64,000 bases of DNA from NCBI GenBank assembly GCA_030620095.1, contig JAUTXW010002366.1, positions 55,001-119,000 of the forward strand, given 5' to 3'. This DNA comes from Kuschelorhynchus macadamiae. Its lineage: Eukaryota > Arthropoda > Insecta > Coleoptera > Curculionidae. A model generated the notes under the pieces. The model saw only the letters and a program-made list of their open reading frames with translations. It was not told where the DNA came from and searched no databases. Shown here piece after piece: positions 11,897-21,913 of this stretch. A program made the translations under genes and the position numbers. Within the stretch, counting starts at the first letter, position 1, and each line of letters begins with the position of its first letter.

Positions 11897-12373
11897 ATGA
11901 GCTCTGTCGATCAACGGGATGTGTGTTTTATCTGTGAAAGTACCGAAGGTGATGTGGTTACAGTGCAACAGAGAGCCGTGAAAACTTCGCTAAGCTCTAG
12001 CATTCAATGTCTGCCCATAGTCTCTTTTTGAGTAATTTGAGTGAAGCGAAAGTACGCAGTGCTTGTCAAAAGAATTATAATAATCCGAAATTGATTTCGT
12101 CGTACCTCAAAAGAGACCCCGGACCCTCTATGCCGTCAACGCTTCGGTCTGCTGTGAACACATTTCATTTAAAAAACAATTGCTTTTACTGTGGTGAGGA
12201 TGCTGGAGATGATTAGGTGGCAAAACAACGGAAACTGCCCTATGATAAACGAAATTCGGTTCATAAAGTGATGACGTTAGAACTCAAGGAGTGTTCAAAG
12301 TTGTTCAGGCTGCTGAAAAGCGAGGAGACAACTGGGCCAATGAAGTTTTGAAACGTATCAATGACTTAGTGCA
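11897..12373 (+). pseudogene. Zinc-binding-like N-terminal domain ORF, truncated
   Basis: From MSSVDQRDVCFICEST the text shows a CxxC pair, then, with a frameshift near 12000, a CQKNY block, a second CFYCGED pair, and finally VFKVVQAAEKRGDNWANEVL (about 12290-12350). This order of cysteine pairs, a C-x3-Y element and an RGDxWA helix recalls an N-terminal domain I associate with repetitive insect and cnidarian ORFs, but I cannot name the family. A stop interrupts it at 12214-12216. It ends where a LINE fragment begins. It may be the N-terminus of a larger selfish-element protein. Function is unknown. Confidence 0.5.
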
Positions 12374-13640
12374 ACAGTGGACTTTATAAATTGTATATCT
12401 CAGGCACTGGACAACAAACAAATGGTGATAGCAGTATTTGTTGACCTTAGAAAAGCATTTGATGTTGTAAGTATAGATATAGTGATGAGAAAGCTTTATA
12501 GTATGGGATTTAGGAGGACTATGTATAATATTATAGAATCTTATTTAAGGGATAGAAAACAATATGTAAGGGTTGGGGGAGAGGATAGAGATGTACTTGG
12601 CAATGAATATGGAGTGCCGCAGAGTTCAGTACTAGGACCTCTGCTGTACTCTCTTTATGTCCTGAATCTAGCATGTGCAAACATCAGGGGTAGATATTTC
12701 ACTTTCGCTGATGACACAGTCTTGGTATATGCTGGTGATGAAGGGGGGGCATTGAATAATATTGTAAATGATGACTTGAAATTGTACCTAAATTGGCTTT
12801 ACTATAATAAATTAAAGATAAACATTGACAAAACCAAATGCATATTTTTCAAGCAAAAACATAAACAAGTTGACCAAATAGTATTAAAAATAAATGACCT
12901 AATCCTTGAAGAAGTCCAAGATATAAAATACCTAGGACTAATATAATTGATAATAACCTTAACTGGACTCAACACATAAAATCCATCTCAAATAAAATTC
13001 TAGCTACGGTACCAATAATATACAAATGCAGAAATTATCTCACAAATAAAACTAAATGCAGTATATACAATGCCATCATTCAGTCCCATTTTAGATGTCA
13101 AATACCGGCATGGGGAACATGTGGTGTAACAAATTTTAATTCAGTCCAAGTACTTCAAAACAAAGTATTAAAAATACTCTTCGGTTATGATTGGATGACT
13201 AGTACCCAAAAATTATATAAAGAATTAAAAATACCAAAATTAGAGACTCTTTTAGAATTAGAACAGGTAAAACTCATGTATAAATTTTTAAATAACTGTC
13301 AAAGATGTAATGTGGATATTCAAGTATCTAACAAAATCCATAATAATGATACTAAATCCAAAAATAATATCTATTTTAATTCTTATTAAACAAATATAGG
13401 ACAAAATAATCTAATTGTACAAGCTTCAAAATCCTTCAATAAAATCCCAGAAAGTATTCGTAATAATAGAAAATATAATGCATTTATAAAACAAGCCAAA
13501 TTATATTTAGGATGTAATTAGAAATAAGCCAAACACTGTTAACTAGCTATATTAAAATTATTCTCGAGGCCAGTGCTTCAAGCACTGATTTGAGAAAAAA
13601 AATGTAAAAGAGATCTATTATATGAATTTACAAATAAAGA
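12374..13640 (+). mobile_element. 5'-truncated non-LTR retrotransposon (RT fragment)
   Basis: Part of a LINE reverse transcriptase. The open stretch 12377-12946 contains the palm motifs FVDLRKAFDVV, YGVPQSSVLGPLLYSL and FADDTVLVY, with the catalytic aspartates still present. It then runs, after a frameshift at about 12945, into KYLG-type thumb text and a C-terminal region ending near 13520. A short 3' tail follows, with AATAAAGATTG at about 13637. The fingers, any endonuclease and ORF1 are missing, so it is a 5'-truncated copy. The clade is not certain (CR1/Jockey/Rex-like by motif style). Target duplications were not identified. Confidence 0.8.
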
Positions 13641-13959
13641 TTGTTAAAAAAAATGGTTTTTTTGTTAGATGTGCTCAGATTATTTGTTGCGTTTAGACTT
13701 AATAAGTTTTGTGTTAATTAGATCGTTTTTTTGCTTTAAACATCTACACTATGTAATAATCACGTAGGGCAGCAGCGAAGAATAATTAATAGATTGATCG
13801 ACTTACCTGTAAGGACGATCGATCATAATTATTTGAGCTGTTGTCCAAAATGATTATTACAACCCGCCTACCCTTTTTTTGTTCCTCACGGTCTAATTAA
13901 CAAGACGAATGCAATGAAAGTAATCGACACGAAAGATAGATAGGCAAGTAGGGTGAGTC

Positions 13960-15378
13960 ATTTTGTTTATATTTGTACTTTGTGCTGGCCGTATGAATCA
14001 ATGCATACTATTAATTATACACAAACACCTTAATTTTATTATATCTAAGAAACATCTTGGTAATCACACTTTAAATTGAATAAATCAAGCACAAACTTTA
14101 CTATATCACATTGATCATACATTAAATATTATTACATTAAATCATAGATTAAATGATATTACGTTAAATAAAAGACCAAAACGTGGTCTGATAAATTTAG
14201 GAAGTAAACTTTTGAAATAGTTGGTACATTAGATGCTGAAGATGGTAAAAGAATAAATCTAATTTTAAATCACCTTAATAAAAACGAACATCTACTTCAA
14301 GACAAAATCAATGAACAAATCTTCCTAGCAAAAGAAATTATGACAAAACAAATAATAATGTTTCTCAAGTTAAATCTGCGCTTTTAGTTATTGGATATAT
14401 AATAAAGGAGTATTATGAATCAATTAATGATGTTAATGCTTTAAACCTAATTATTAATTCTCTTTTAATATTAGAAAGTCATTTAAAGCAAATTATTAAT
14501 GCTATAACCTTTGCAAATATAAAGTTCATCCTTCATTCTTGCCTCTAGACAATTTGAACTCAATACTCGCCAAAGTACAAAATTTGTATCCCCAGAATCA
14601 ATTAGTTCAATTTAAGAATTATCAAAATTATTATTCCTTTTTGGGAGTTCAGTTGTTTTTAAAGAGAATAAAATTATCTTTCTCATACGTTTTTCAGTTT
14701 TAAAACCATGGGAATTTAACACATTTTTTATTTACCCTATTCCAATTGAGAACAAAATATTTTCTCCCCAAAAACCATACCCTATCCTAAATGAGAGAGA
14801 AAACTTTCATCAATATGAAGAATATACATGTAACGAAGTCGAAGACAACTATTACTGCACTAACCATCTTAAAACGGAAGAAGATTGCATTGTCAACATC
14901 ATAAGAAAAAACGAGCCAAACAACTGTAGTGTCATTCCAGTCCACCTGAATGGAGAAATCGCCAACCAAGTAACACCTCATTTTATTCTCTTAAGCACCC
15001 CAAATCAAACAACCGTTACTGTAAATTGTTTAAATGAAAAATATCACAAGTTAAATGCAGGTAACTGTTCTCTTCTGGAAACGAAGATGTTCTACAAGCC
15101 ACAGTTATCGAATTACCTCTGCTTAATATGTCACTATTGCCAGAACGATCAAAAATAATTGAGTTATCCAAACTGGACTTGGAAAAAATTCAGCAACTCA
15201 CCACAAGGTTCAATACCTATACGGGTTCATGTCATTATATACCTCATCATCTCAGGTCTATTACTTCTGAGAATTACTTGTTATTACAAACTTTATTATC
15301 CATATTCTCGAAAGAAAAAAGGTTCCAAGAAGAACGAAGTGGAGATACAAAAGCCTTAACCAACCAGTCCGACCCTTA
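13960..15378 (+). pseudogene. Orphan errantivirus-type envelope glycoprotein remnant
   Basis: Degraded remnant of the envelope gene of an insect endogenous retrovirus of the gypsy/errantivirus kind. Visible signs are a basic RPKR cleavage-site-like motif followed by a GLIN-type start of a fusion-protein subunit (about 14172-14200), a GTLDAED phrase downstream, and a hydrophobic membrane-spanning stretch at about 15220-15285 followed by a basic tail. Several frameshifts and stops divide it (for example near 14215, 14365 and 15130), so no complete protein is possible. No gag or pol lies upstream; a LINE fragment does. Flanking LTRs were not confirmed. In intact relatives this protein mediates particle entry; here it is only a fossil. 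Confidence 0.6.
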
Positions 15379-15804
15379 GGCTCTATCTTCTTTCGGAGGA
15401 GATACTAGAGAACTAGTTGCCGAGAAAACCCGAAGACAATAGTTCGGAATAGGTTCTTTCGTCACGATCCCACTACTACCGAGTTTTCTGTCGTCATCGT
15501 ATCGCCACAATATCGTGACTTTGTAATTTGCGTGCAGAGCGCCCAGCGTGGGAATTTTGGTGACGTAACGTAGTATAACATGCACATAAATTATGGCAAG
15601 TCTTAACGGTAAAGTAATCAAAAATATCTATAGGACTGGGTCCGAGGATTACAAGTATATTTCTGATGAAAACTAAGAAAACAAAAATAATAAATAATAA
15701 AAATTAAGAAATTAAAAAATCGCAAATATTCTAAGTTTATTTTTTGCGGAAGTTTACTATAAAAAATAAATTTTTAAGATTTAAGTAGCTTATTTGATTT
15801 TTAG

Positions 15805-16304
15805 GATATGATAATATCCGATGACGCTGATCAGGAGAAAAAAATCTATGATGGCAAAGGTGAAGAAGCTGGACCTTACGATTCAGACCATACTTAAGTT
15901 TCCTTAGAAACAGAACAAATAGTCACTGTTAATACAGAAAAGAGACGTTTGCCAGGCAATTTTAAGGAACCAGGTAATACAAAAAAATCCAGAAAAAACA
16001 CTTGGATTCAGTACAGGAACGTATGGATGGGGCCTACAAAAATTTAAAAACTGTAGTTGGTACAGAGAAGCAGAAAGAAAATGAGTGTTCGCTGTATGGA
16101 AAACTAGTGGCTGAAAAATTAGGTTTTGATAAATTTACACTTGCTGAACTTATGCAGGATATCGGCGATATTTTATTTAAGGCTAAAATGAAGCAATTAC
16201 ATCAAGATGGACAAAAAATGTATCCTTCGCCAAAAATATCTTTTGTCCATCCTATGTCCCAGTCACCTTCATTTTTACAGATGGCTTCATCAACAAAATC
16301 TTAG
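15805..16304 (+). pseudogene. MADF/BESS-type protein, C-terminal exon
   Basis: After a plausible 3' splice site (TTTTTAG at about 15798-15804) an exon-like stretch starts with DMIISDDAD. Following a stop and a frameshift near 15985 it gives DSVQERMDGAYKNLKTVVG and ECSLYGKLVAEKLGFD...AELMQDIGDILFKA. The last block matches the short C-terminal helix pair that ends many insect MADF proteins, including the accessory protein of PIF/Harbinger elements. No MADF domain itself is seen upstream, so this is a fragment. It could be a relic of a Harbinger ORF1 or of a cellular MADF gene. Confidence 0.5.
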
Positions 16305-16690
16305 AATTTTCAACCATCTCAACAAATATCCTCTGCAGACTCTCATACAGTATCTTCTGCACAACAATCTCCTGTTGGTTCCATGCCACATTCACCTACA
16401 GCAACATCATACTATTCTTATCATATCATCTCCTCAACAAATATTCTCTGCACATTCTCATATGGTACCTCCTCCACAACAATCTTCTGTCCATCCTGTA
16501 TCTCAATCACCTTTATTTTTACAAATGGCTTGATAAACAAAATCTTATAATTTTCAACCATCTCAACAAATATCCTATGCACACTCCCATATGGTACCTC
16601 CTCCACAACAACCCCCTGTTGGTTCCATGCCCCCGTTCAGCAATATCATATTGTTCTCAACCATCTCCTCAACATAATTTCCAAAAATAT
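16305..16690 (+). repeat. Degenerate ~115-130-bp minisatellite, Pro/Gln/Ser-coding
   Basis: The phrase CTCAACAAATAT(C/T)CT recurs at about 16317, 16433 and 16562, each followed by GCA(G/C)ACTC(T/C)CAT and CCACAACAA(T/C). The units directly extend the preceding reading frame and would encode a low-complexity Pro/Gln/Ser tail. Stops have since accumulated. Confidence 0.7.
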
Positions 16691-16699
16691 CAAATTTTT

Positions 16700-17131
16700 A
16701 GTTTTGTTACATATGACTTTGAATTTTAAAATAAAAAAAACACCTTACGCAGCACAAACAATAACTTTCTCACTAAATATTTAGCTATTTTATTTGGGTA
16801 GTCGTGGGTACTTGTCGAATATGCAATTATTTGCATGTTTTTCAAGTACGCGAGTCGTGTGGGGCCGGCTTTTCTATTGTAATAAGTGAAATACGCCACT
16901 GATTAAGAATTAACTTTCGAAGTGGCAACGCCGCATTCACATTATAACTGAAAATCGATATGTGCCATATCATTCGAATGGTGTATACGAAATTCTTTTT
17001 TTGTATTTATTTATTATGTAGAAGTAATGGGTCTTTCATTAAGAGTGATAGGATTTTAATTTCCAATAAAACAACAAAGGTTTGATATTTCACTTTAGTT
17101 TTGGTTTTATTTTGATGCTTAGGCCCTGCAG
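16700..17131. other. No gene; AT-rich flank
   Basis: No coding sequence is recognised on either strand except the 3' end and 3' untranslated part of the minus-strand transposase that follows. Confidence 0.4.
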
Positions 17132-17906
17132 TTATATTCCGAACAATATGTCGTTCAAATGTCCACCACAGCTTTTCAAGTTCTGGCCACAGGAATTCGA
17201 CAAACATGGCTCTGTAGCTGTATTCATTCACGGTTACGACTCTTCCCTCTTCACCGCGAAAAAAATAAGGTCCGATGATGCCGCTATGATATAAACCGCA
17301 CGACTCAGTGAGTTTTTGGGTATGTAACGGCACATTATGTAACACTTGTGGATTGTTCTCGCACCAATAATGGCAAGTTTGTTTATTAACAAAGCTGTTC
17401 AACCAAAAATGCGCCTCGTCGGAGAAGATGATTTTTTGGCCAAAATCAGGATCAGCTTCCAACTGTTGAATGCTCTAATCAGCAAACTCCCGACGCAATC
17501 TGTGATCGTTTGGCGTCAACTCTTGAGTTAGTACGACCTTGTATGGATGTAGGCCCAAATCCTTATGCAATATTCTCCAAATTGAAGTCTGCGAAAGCTC
17601 CAGGTGTTGTGATGGTCGGGAAATCGACAAGTTTGGCTGATCAGCAATACTGGCCGCTGCAGTAGCGATATTCACTTCACTTCGCATCTCGCGTTGTCTT
17701 GTGGGTGGTTTAGCGTCGTGTAGGATGAGATCGCGCTCAAACTTTTCCACGGTGCGGCGTATAACCTGCTGAGAGTAACGGTGCGGGCGTCCCAACTCTC
17801 TGGTGAACAAACGATGAGCACCCACAACTGAACTTGACCTTTGATAATATTTTTTAATAATTTCTAAACGTTCGGAAAGAGTCAAACGCAGCATGGTTAT
17901 ATCCAC
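17132..17906 (-). pseudogene. Tc1/mariner-superfamily transposase with internal deletion
   Basis: The minus-strand gene starts MDITMLRLTLSERLEIIKKYY, a helix-turn-helix region with the insect DUF4817-like pattern. It continues through an SQTSIWRILHKDL recognition helix to the first catalytic block IIFSDEAHFWL. An in-frame TAG sits where FAD-W would be expected (about 17475-17463). After EFLWPELEK the text jumps, with a frame change, to SCGGHLNDILF and a stop, which is the usual C-terminus. The segment carrying the second and third catalytic acidic residues has therefore been deleted. It is inactive. Terminal repeats were not resolved. Confidence 0.8.
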
Positions 17907-18016
17907 TATATTGGATCATTTGACACCTGAAAGTAAAAAATATATATATTAGGTTCCAAGATATCTCTATTTAAAAAATTATCTCCCCTATAGGAAGGCC
18001 CTTTATATTTGTGATT

Positions 18017-18500
18017 ATGGCAGGAAACCAAACTTTCGAACATTTTGGGAAATACGATATGTTAGCTTGTTTTATATTAAGTAATGAAAATGTTGAAGCG
18101 GCATGGACACATTTTAACAGAAAAAGAGTTGGTTTTTAATTGTGTTTAAATACTATTGCTTAACTTTTATTTAGATATCCAAAAAGGAGGCAATCTAATA
18201 CGTCCACTTTTTAAGAAATAAAAATTAATTTAATTGATCACGGATCATTTAACAAACCTCGTTTAAAAAAACAGATAATAAAGAAAATCGAGAGATTGAG
18301 GAAATCAGTTTTGACTAGTGCAGAAGCTTACCCTAAAAATTCCCGTGAAAGCCAGAGAAAAGAGCGTAAGGATTCCAAAAACCAAAGTTCAAAAAATTCT
18401 AAAAAACACAAATACCACCCATACAAATTTAGGCTGGTCCAGCACTTACACCCTGGGGATAATCAAAGTCGGGTAGTCTTATGCAATTGGTATCGACTCA
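18017..18500 (+). pseudogene. Mariner-like transposase, N-terminal remnant
   Basis: From MAGNQTFEHFGKYDML the text follows the N-terminus of the transposase at 24912: an intron-like gap (about 18131-18174, ending TTTATTTAG), then YPKRRQ against YPERRQ, DHGSFNKPR against EFGSFNKIR, and YHPYKFRLVQHL and VVLCNWY against YRPYKPTIVQGL and IVFCNWY. It stops abruptly at 18500, where the inverted repeat of a Tc1-like element begins. The stop codons present and the loss of all catalytic motifs make it dead. It is a fourth member of the D-D(41)D-type group in this window. Confidence 0.7.
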
Positions 18501-20069
18501 GTAATATTTAAGAAAAGTTTTAAGTTCGATATTTTTCCAAGCGCTCTACCGATTTCGATGATCTTTCTCTTATATGGTAAGCTAATATGTCAGAAATCAT
18601 ACTAAGATATTAAAGTTTTTTTGCGACAGTGTTTCGCTGATATACAGGGTGTTGTAAAATTTGTGATTTTTGTTCAAGGATTCAAAACACTCTGTAGAGA
18701 GAATTGGTATGTTCAGTAGTTCCCTGCAAAACTCACGTTGTAGTTCCATCCTTTATCGGTATTCTCTTTTTTTATTCATCAATTTATCTTTATTTTTAGC
18801 GGAAATATAAGGTTTGTTATCTCTATATGTTTTTATTGTGTTTCCCTGTTCACACATTTAAAAAAGTATCATTCATCTCTTGGCATGCAAGAAAAACATC
18901 CATATGTCAAAGGTGACAAGTTATCAATCAGAATTTAATTTGTGTTAAATTTTATTTCTTGCCAGGGTTTTATATTCTTGTGATAATGAACCCATCCCAA
19001 GAAGACATCGCAGTGCTGTAGTGGTTATCCTTTCCCAAGAAGGTTTTAATGAAACTGAGTTGGGACAGAGGTTTGGAGTATCTCAGGCACAAACATTTCT
19101 CGTGTGCTACAACGTTATAACGAAACTGGGAGGAATATTAGAAGACAGGGGCAGGGTCGTCATCGAGTAACAACCCCCAGACAGGACCGTTATATTCATC
19201 TCGAAGTTCTAAGAAGATTTACAAACAGTGCGTTGATTCGTCGCGAATTTTTAGATGGCTACAATTTTCCAATTAGAAGCACTATTACAAAAAGATTGGC
19301 TGAAAATCAATTGAAACCTCATAAGGCTGCTACTGGACGTCTACTTACAAGGGAGCACAGAAGACAACGTTTGGAATTCGCGCGTGAGCACCTAAATTGG
19401 CAAGTTAGAGACTGGGCCAAGATATTGTTCTCAGACGAATCTAGGTTTTGTCTTTTTACCAACGATAGGCGAAATATAGTTTACAGAAGACCAGGTGAAA
19501 GATACGCCCAGTGCAACTTTGTACCCACTGTGAGTTATGGTGGTGGGTCAGTTATGGTTTGGGTTGGGATATCTTTTGAGGACCGAACGCAGTTAGTGGT
19601 ATTGCATGGTGGAAGATTAACAGCTCAACGATACATTACAGATATTTTGGATTCACAAGTTGTGCCATATGCGATATTTTTAGGGAGACAATTCATGCTT
19701 GTGCATCAATTAAAATGAAGTCTTGGAATTTTTGTTAGATAAAAAACATGCAGGGATAAAAAACCGTATACTTCCACTAAAAATAAACATAAAAAGATGA
19801 ATAACAAAAGAGAATACCGATAAAGGATGGCGCTATAACATGACTTTTGCGGCGAACTACTGAACATACCAGTTCTCTCTACAGGATGTTTTAAATCCTT
19901 GGACAAAAATCACAAATACCTATAACACCCTGTATATCAGCGAAACACTGTAACAATAAAAACTTAAATATCATAGTATAATTTCTGAAATATTGGCCTA
20001 CCATATAAAAAAGATCATCGAAATCGGTAGAGCAGTCAGAAAAATATCGAAACTTTTCTAAAATATTAC
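18501..20069. mobile_element. Tc1-like element with ~270-bp inverted repeats
   Basis: The left arm (18501-~18775) and right arm (~19790-20069) are inverted copies, beginning GTAATATTTAAGAAAAG and, in reverse, GTAATATTTTAGAAAAG. They share long stretches such as CTCTACCGATTTCGATGATC and ACAGTGTTTCGCTGATATAC. The usual-looking tip TA-CAGGGTGTT lies inside the arm at 18643-18651 (mirrored at 19925-19934), so the repeated unit extends about 140 bp beyond it on both sides. The element encloses a Tc1 transposase pseudogene and interrupts the preceding mariner remnant. Confidence 0.75.
18987..19718 (+). pseudogene. Tc1-type transposase, frameshifted and 3'-deleted
   Basis: The HTH part is readable in one frame (RSAVVVILSQEGFNETELGQ). 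An apparent 2-base insertion near 19094 then moves the sequence into the main frame (VLQRYNETGR onward). An open stretch of about 204 residues follows, with RLLTREHRRQRLEFAREHL, the first catalytic motif ILFSDESRFCLF, and GGGSVMVWVGIS. It ends at FLGRQFMLVHQLK. The region with the second catalytic aspartate (normally in an HDNARPH-type motif) and the final glutamate is missing. The enzyme would be inactive. Confidence 0.85.
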
Positions 20070-20870
20070 ATTATTCGCTAATTTTGACGAGAAGTATATT
20101 TTTAGGTCATAAAATCGACGGTTATATTTTGGTTCAATGCAAACCATAATACGAAACTTTACTATAACATTTTAAGCTAGCAAAAAACGGGTTTGTTTAT
20201 TTGAAAACGTTTTAAAAACGTAATTTTTTCCACGTTTTATACAACTATTCCTGAAACGTTTTTATAACGTAGAAATATTACTTTGGTGCCAAGTTGAAAA
20301 CTTTCGTTATTTAACAACTTAATTATTAAGAATTACGAAAGAAGAAAATTAGTTCTAAAACGTATATGAGTAGGTAGATACGATATTTTTCATAATTCTT
20401 TTGCATTTATAAACCTAACCTGACCTGACCTAATATTAAAATAATAATGACAAGCTGTTATATTAGATAAGTTCTTGTCATTGGATGTCCGAAAAAAGCA
20501 AGAAATCACAATATATTATAATTACCACTTTTTATAACGTTTCTTAAACGTCCAGGAAGCCTAAAATTTATCCACGCCAAATCCAATGACGCTTGAGCTC
20601 ACTTTTCATTGGTTAAACGAGCGGCGTCGGCGATGCGTACCAGCCATTTTGTGAATTTGTTATTATTTTCGCCGTTTGCGTTCGTGCTTCCTGAGTAAAC
20701 CCAAAATTGAGTTTACAAACAGTGTTTTCTGTGCTAAGAAGTTGTCGTAAAGGTAAGGTTGATTTGTACTAGGCTTTTTTATGAAAACGTTGATAAAACT
20801 ACTATAAGTGTGTAGTTTTAGAATAAAAATAGCCTTGTCTAGCTTCACCAGATTCTGTATTTTGTGAAGA
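20070..20870. other. No gene; cluster of ACGTT/AACGT motifs
   Basis: AT-rich DNA. Between about 20200 and 20560 the phrases AACGTTTTAAAAACGT, CACGTTTTAT, GAAACGTTTTTATAACGT and TAACGTTTCTTAAACGT recur. They look like subterminal repeats of an undefined MITE. No coding sequence is recognised. Confidence 0.4.
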
Positions 20871-21913
20871 ATGTACGCAGTTGTTGAATTTTCTTAACCT
20901 GTTCTATATAACGAACTAGCGGTCATTCCACTATCAAGAGCTTTACAAAATTAAAAAAAGGTGTTTCTGACCTTCGAAAACAAATACTACGGAGATCGAG
21001 GAAATTATTGCTCAGTCAAATCCTCCAAGTAAGTATTGGCCACACTACAAACTTTCAAAGATCCATGTCAAAACAGGTTGGTTAAATTATTATTCATTTT
21101 ACTATATTATATTAATCATATTGTGGTTCTTGCAGTATCTTATGCCACTGAAAAAAAGGATTTAGATTTATTGCTAGTTAGTGATGAACCCTTAGCAGCA
21201 GCCTCAAAGAGTTTGAAAATGAAGTCAGAAGTCAACAGACAATGAAGCGGACTGCAGCAGCAACGACAATGAAGAACCCATACAAAAGAAAATTAAACAA
21301 ATTGCAAATAATAAAGCTACGCTAGAGTCAACACATTCTGCCGAACAAAGTAAATCACTCATGCCAACAAACTTAAATCAGAATAATACCGCTTATTTTT
21401 TACAGGGAACGAGTTATTAAATGAAGCAGAAAATATTCCCCTCATAATTGTTCCAAGCGAAAATATGACTGTTGTTCCGCCAATAGAAACACCTTCGTTT
21501 TCCAGTTCGACTTCAACTTTAACAAATTTTACCATTGTCAGTGGCAGCGAGAGCAATCTACAATTCAGAAATAATAAAGGTATAATCTTTTAGCAGCCTA
21601 CTATTAAGTCAGCGTCACGTATTATCTTTATCCCTTACAAATACACTATTAGTACCAAATACTTAATTAACGTACACACTGTACACCGCTTTTAACAAAA
21701 TTTAATTTACTTTTAATATTCCAAGACACAGTTTTAAAATCTTTAGCAAGCATAACAATAACAAACGAGCAAATATTCTTAACTCTAAATGAAGTTTTAA
21801 GATATAATAAGAAGTTGGCTTTAGATAAATTAGTGCCACCGGAGAATTTGCCAACGTTCCTCTTAACTACACTCCCAGAATTCGAAGAATGCAAAACATT
21901 AGTGAATGATTGA
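20871..21913 (+). pseudogene. Possible DUF4806-like insect gene, decayed
   Basis: A multi-exon pattern is suggested. Segment 1 begins MYAVVEFS and contains a YWPHYKLSKIHVKTG phrase (about 21020-21055), but has stops. A likely intron (GT near 21056, TTGCAG at about 21135) leads to SYATEKKDLDLLLVSDEP. A further short intron (about 21350-21404, ending TTTACAG) leads to GNELLNEAENIPLIIVPSEN. A last exon (from about 21728) reads DTVLKSLASITITNEQIF ... NLPTFLLTTLPEFEEC and a stop. The N-terminal MYAVVEF and the C-terminal helix order recall insect proteins with a DUF4806 domain, whose role is unknown. Stops in the first exon suggest a pseudogene. The family call is tentative. Confidence 0.4.
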
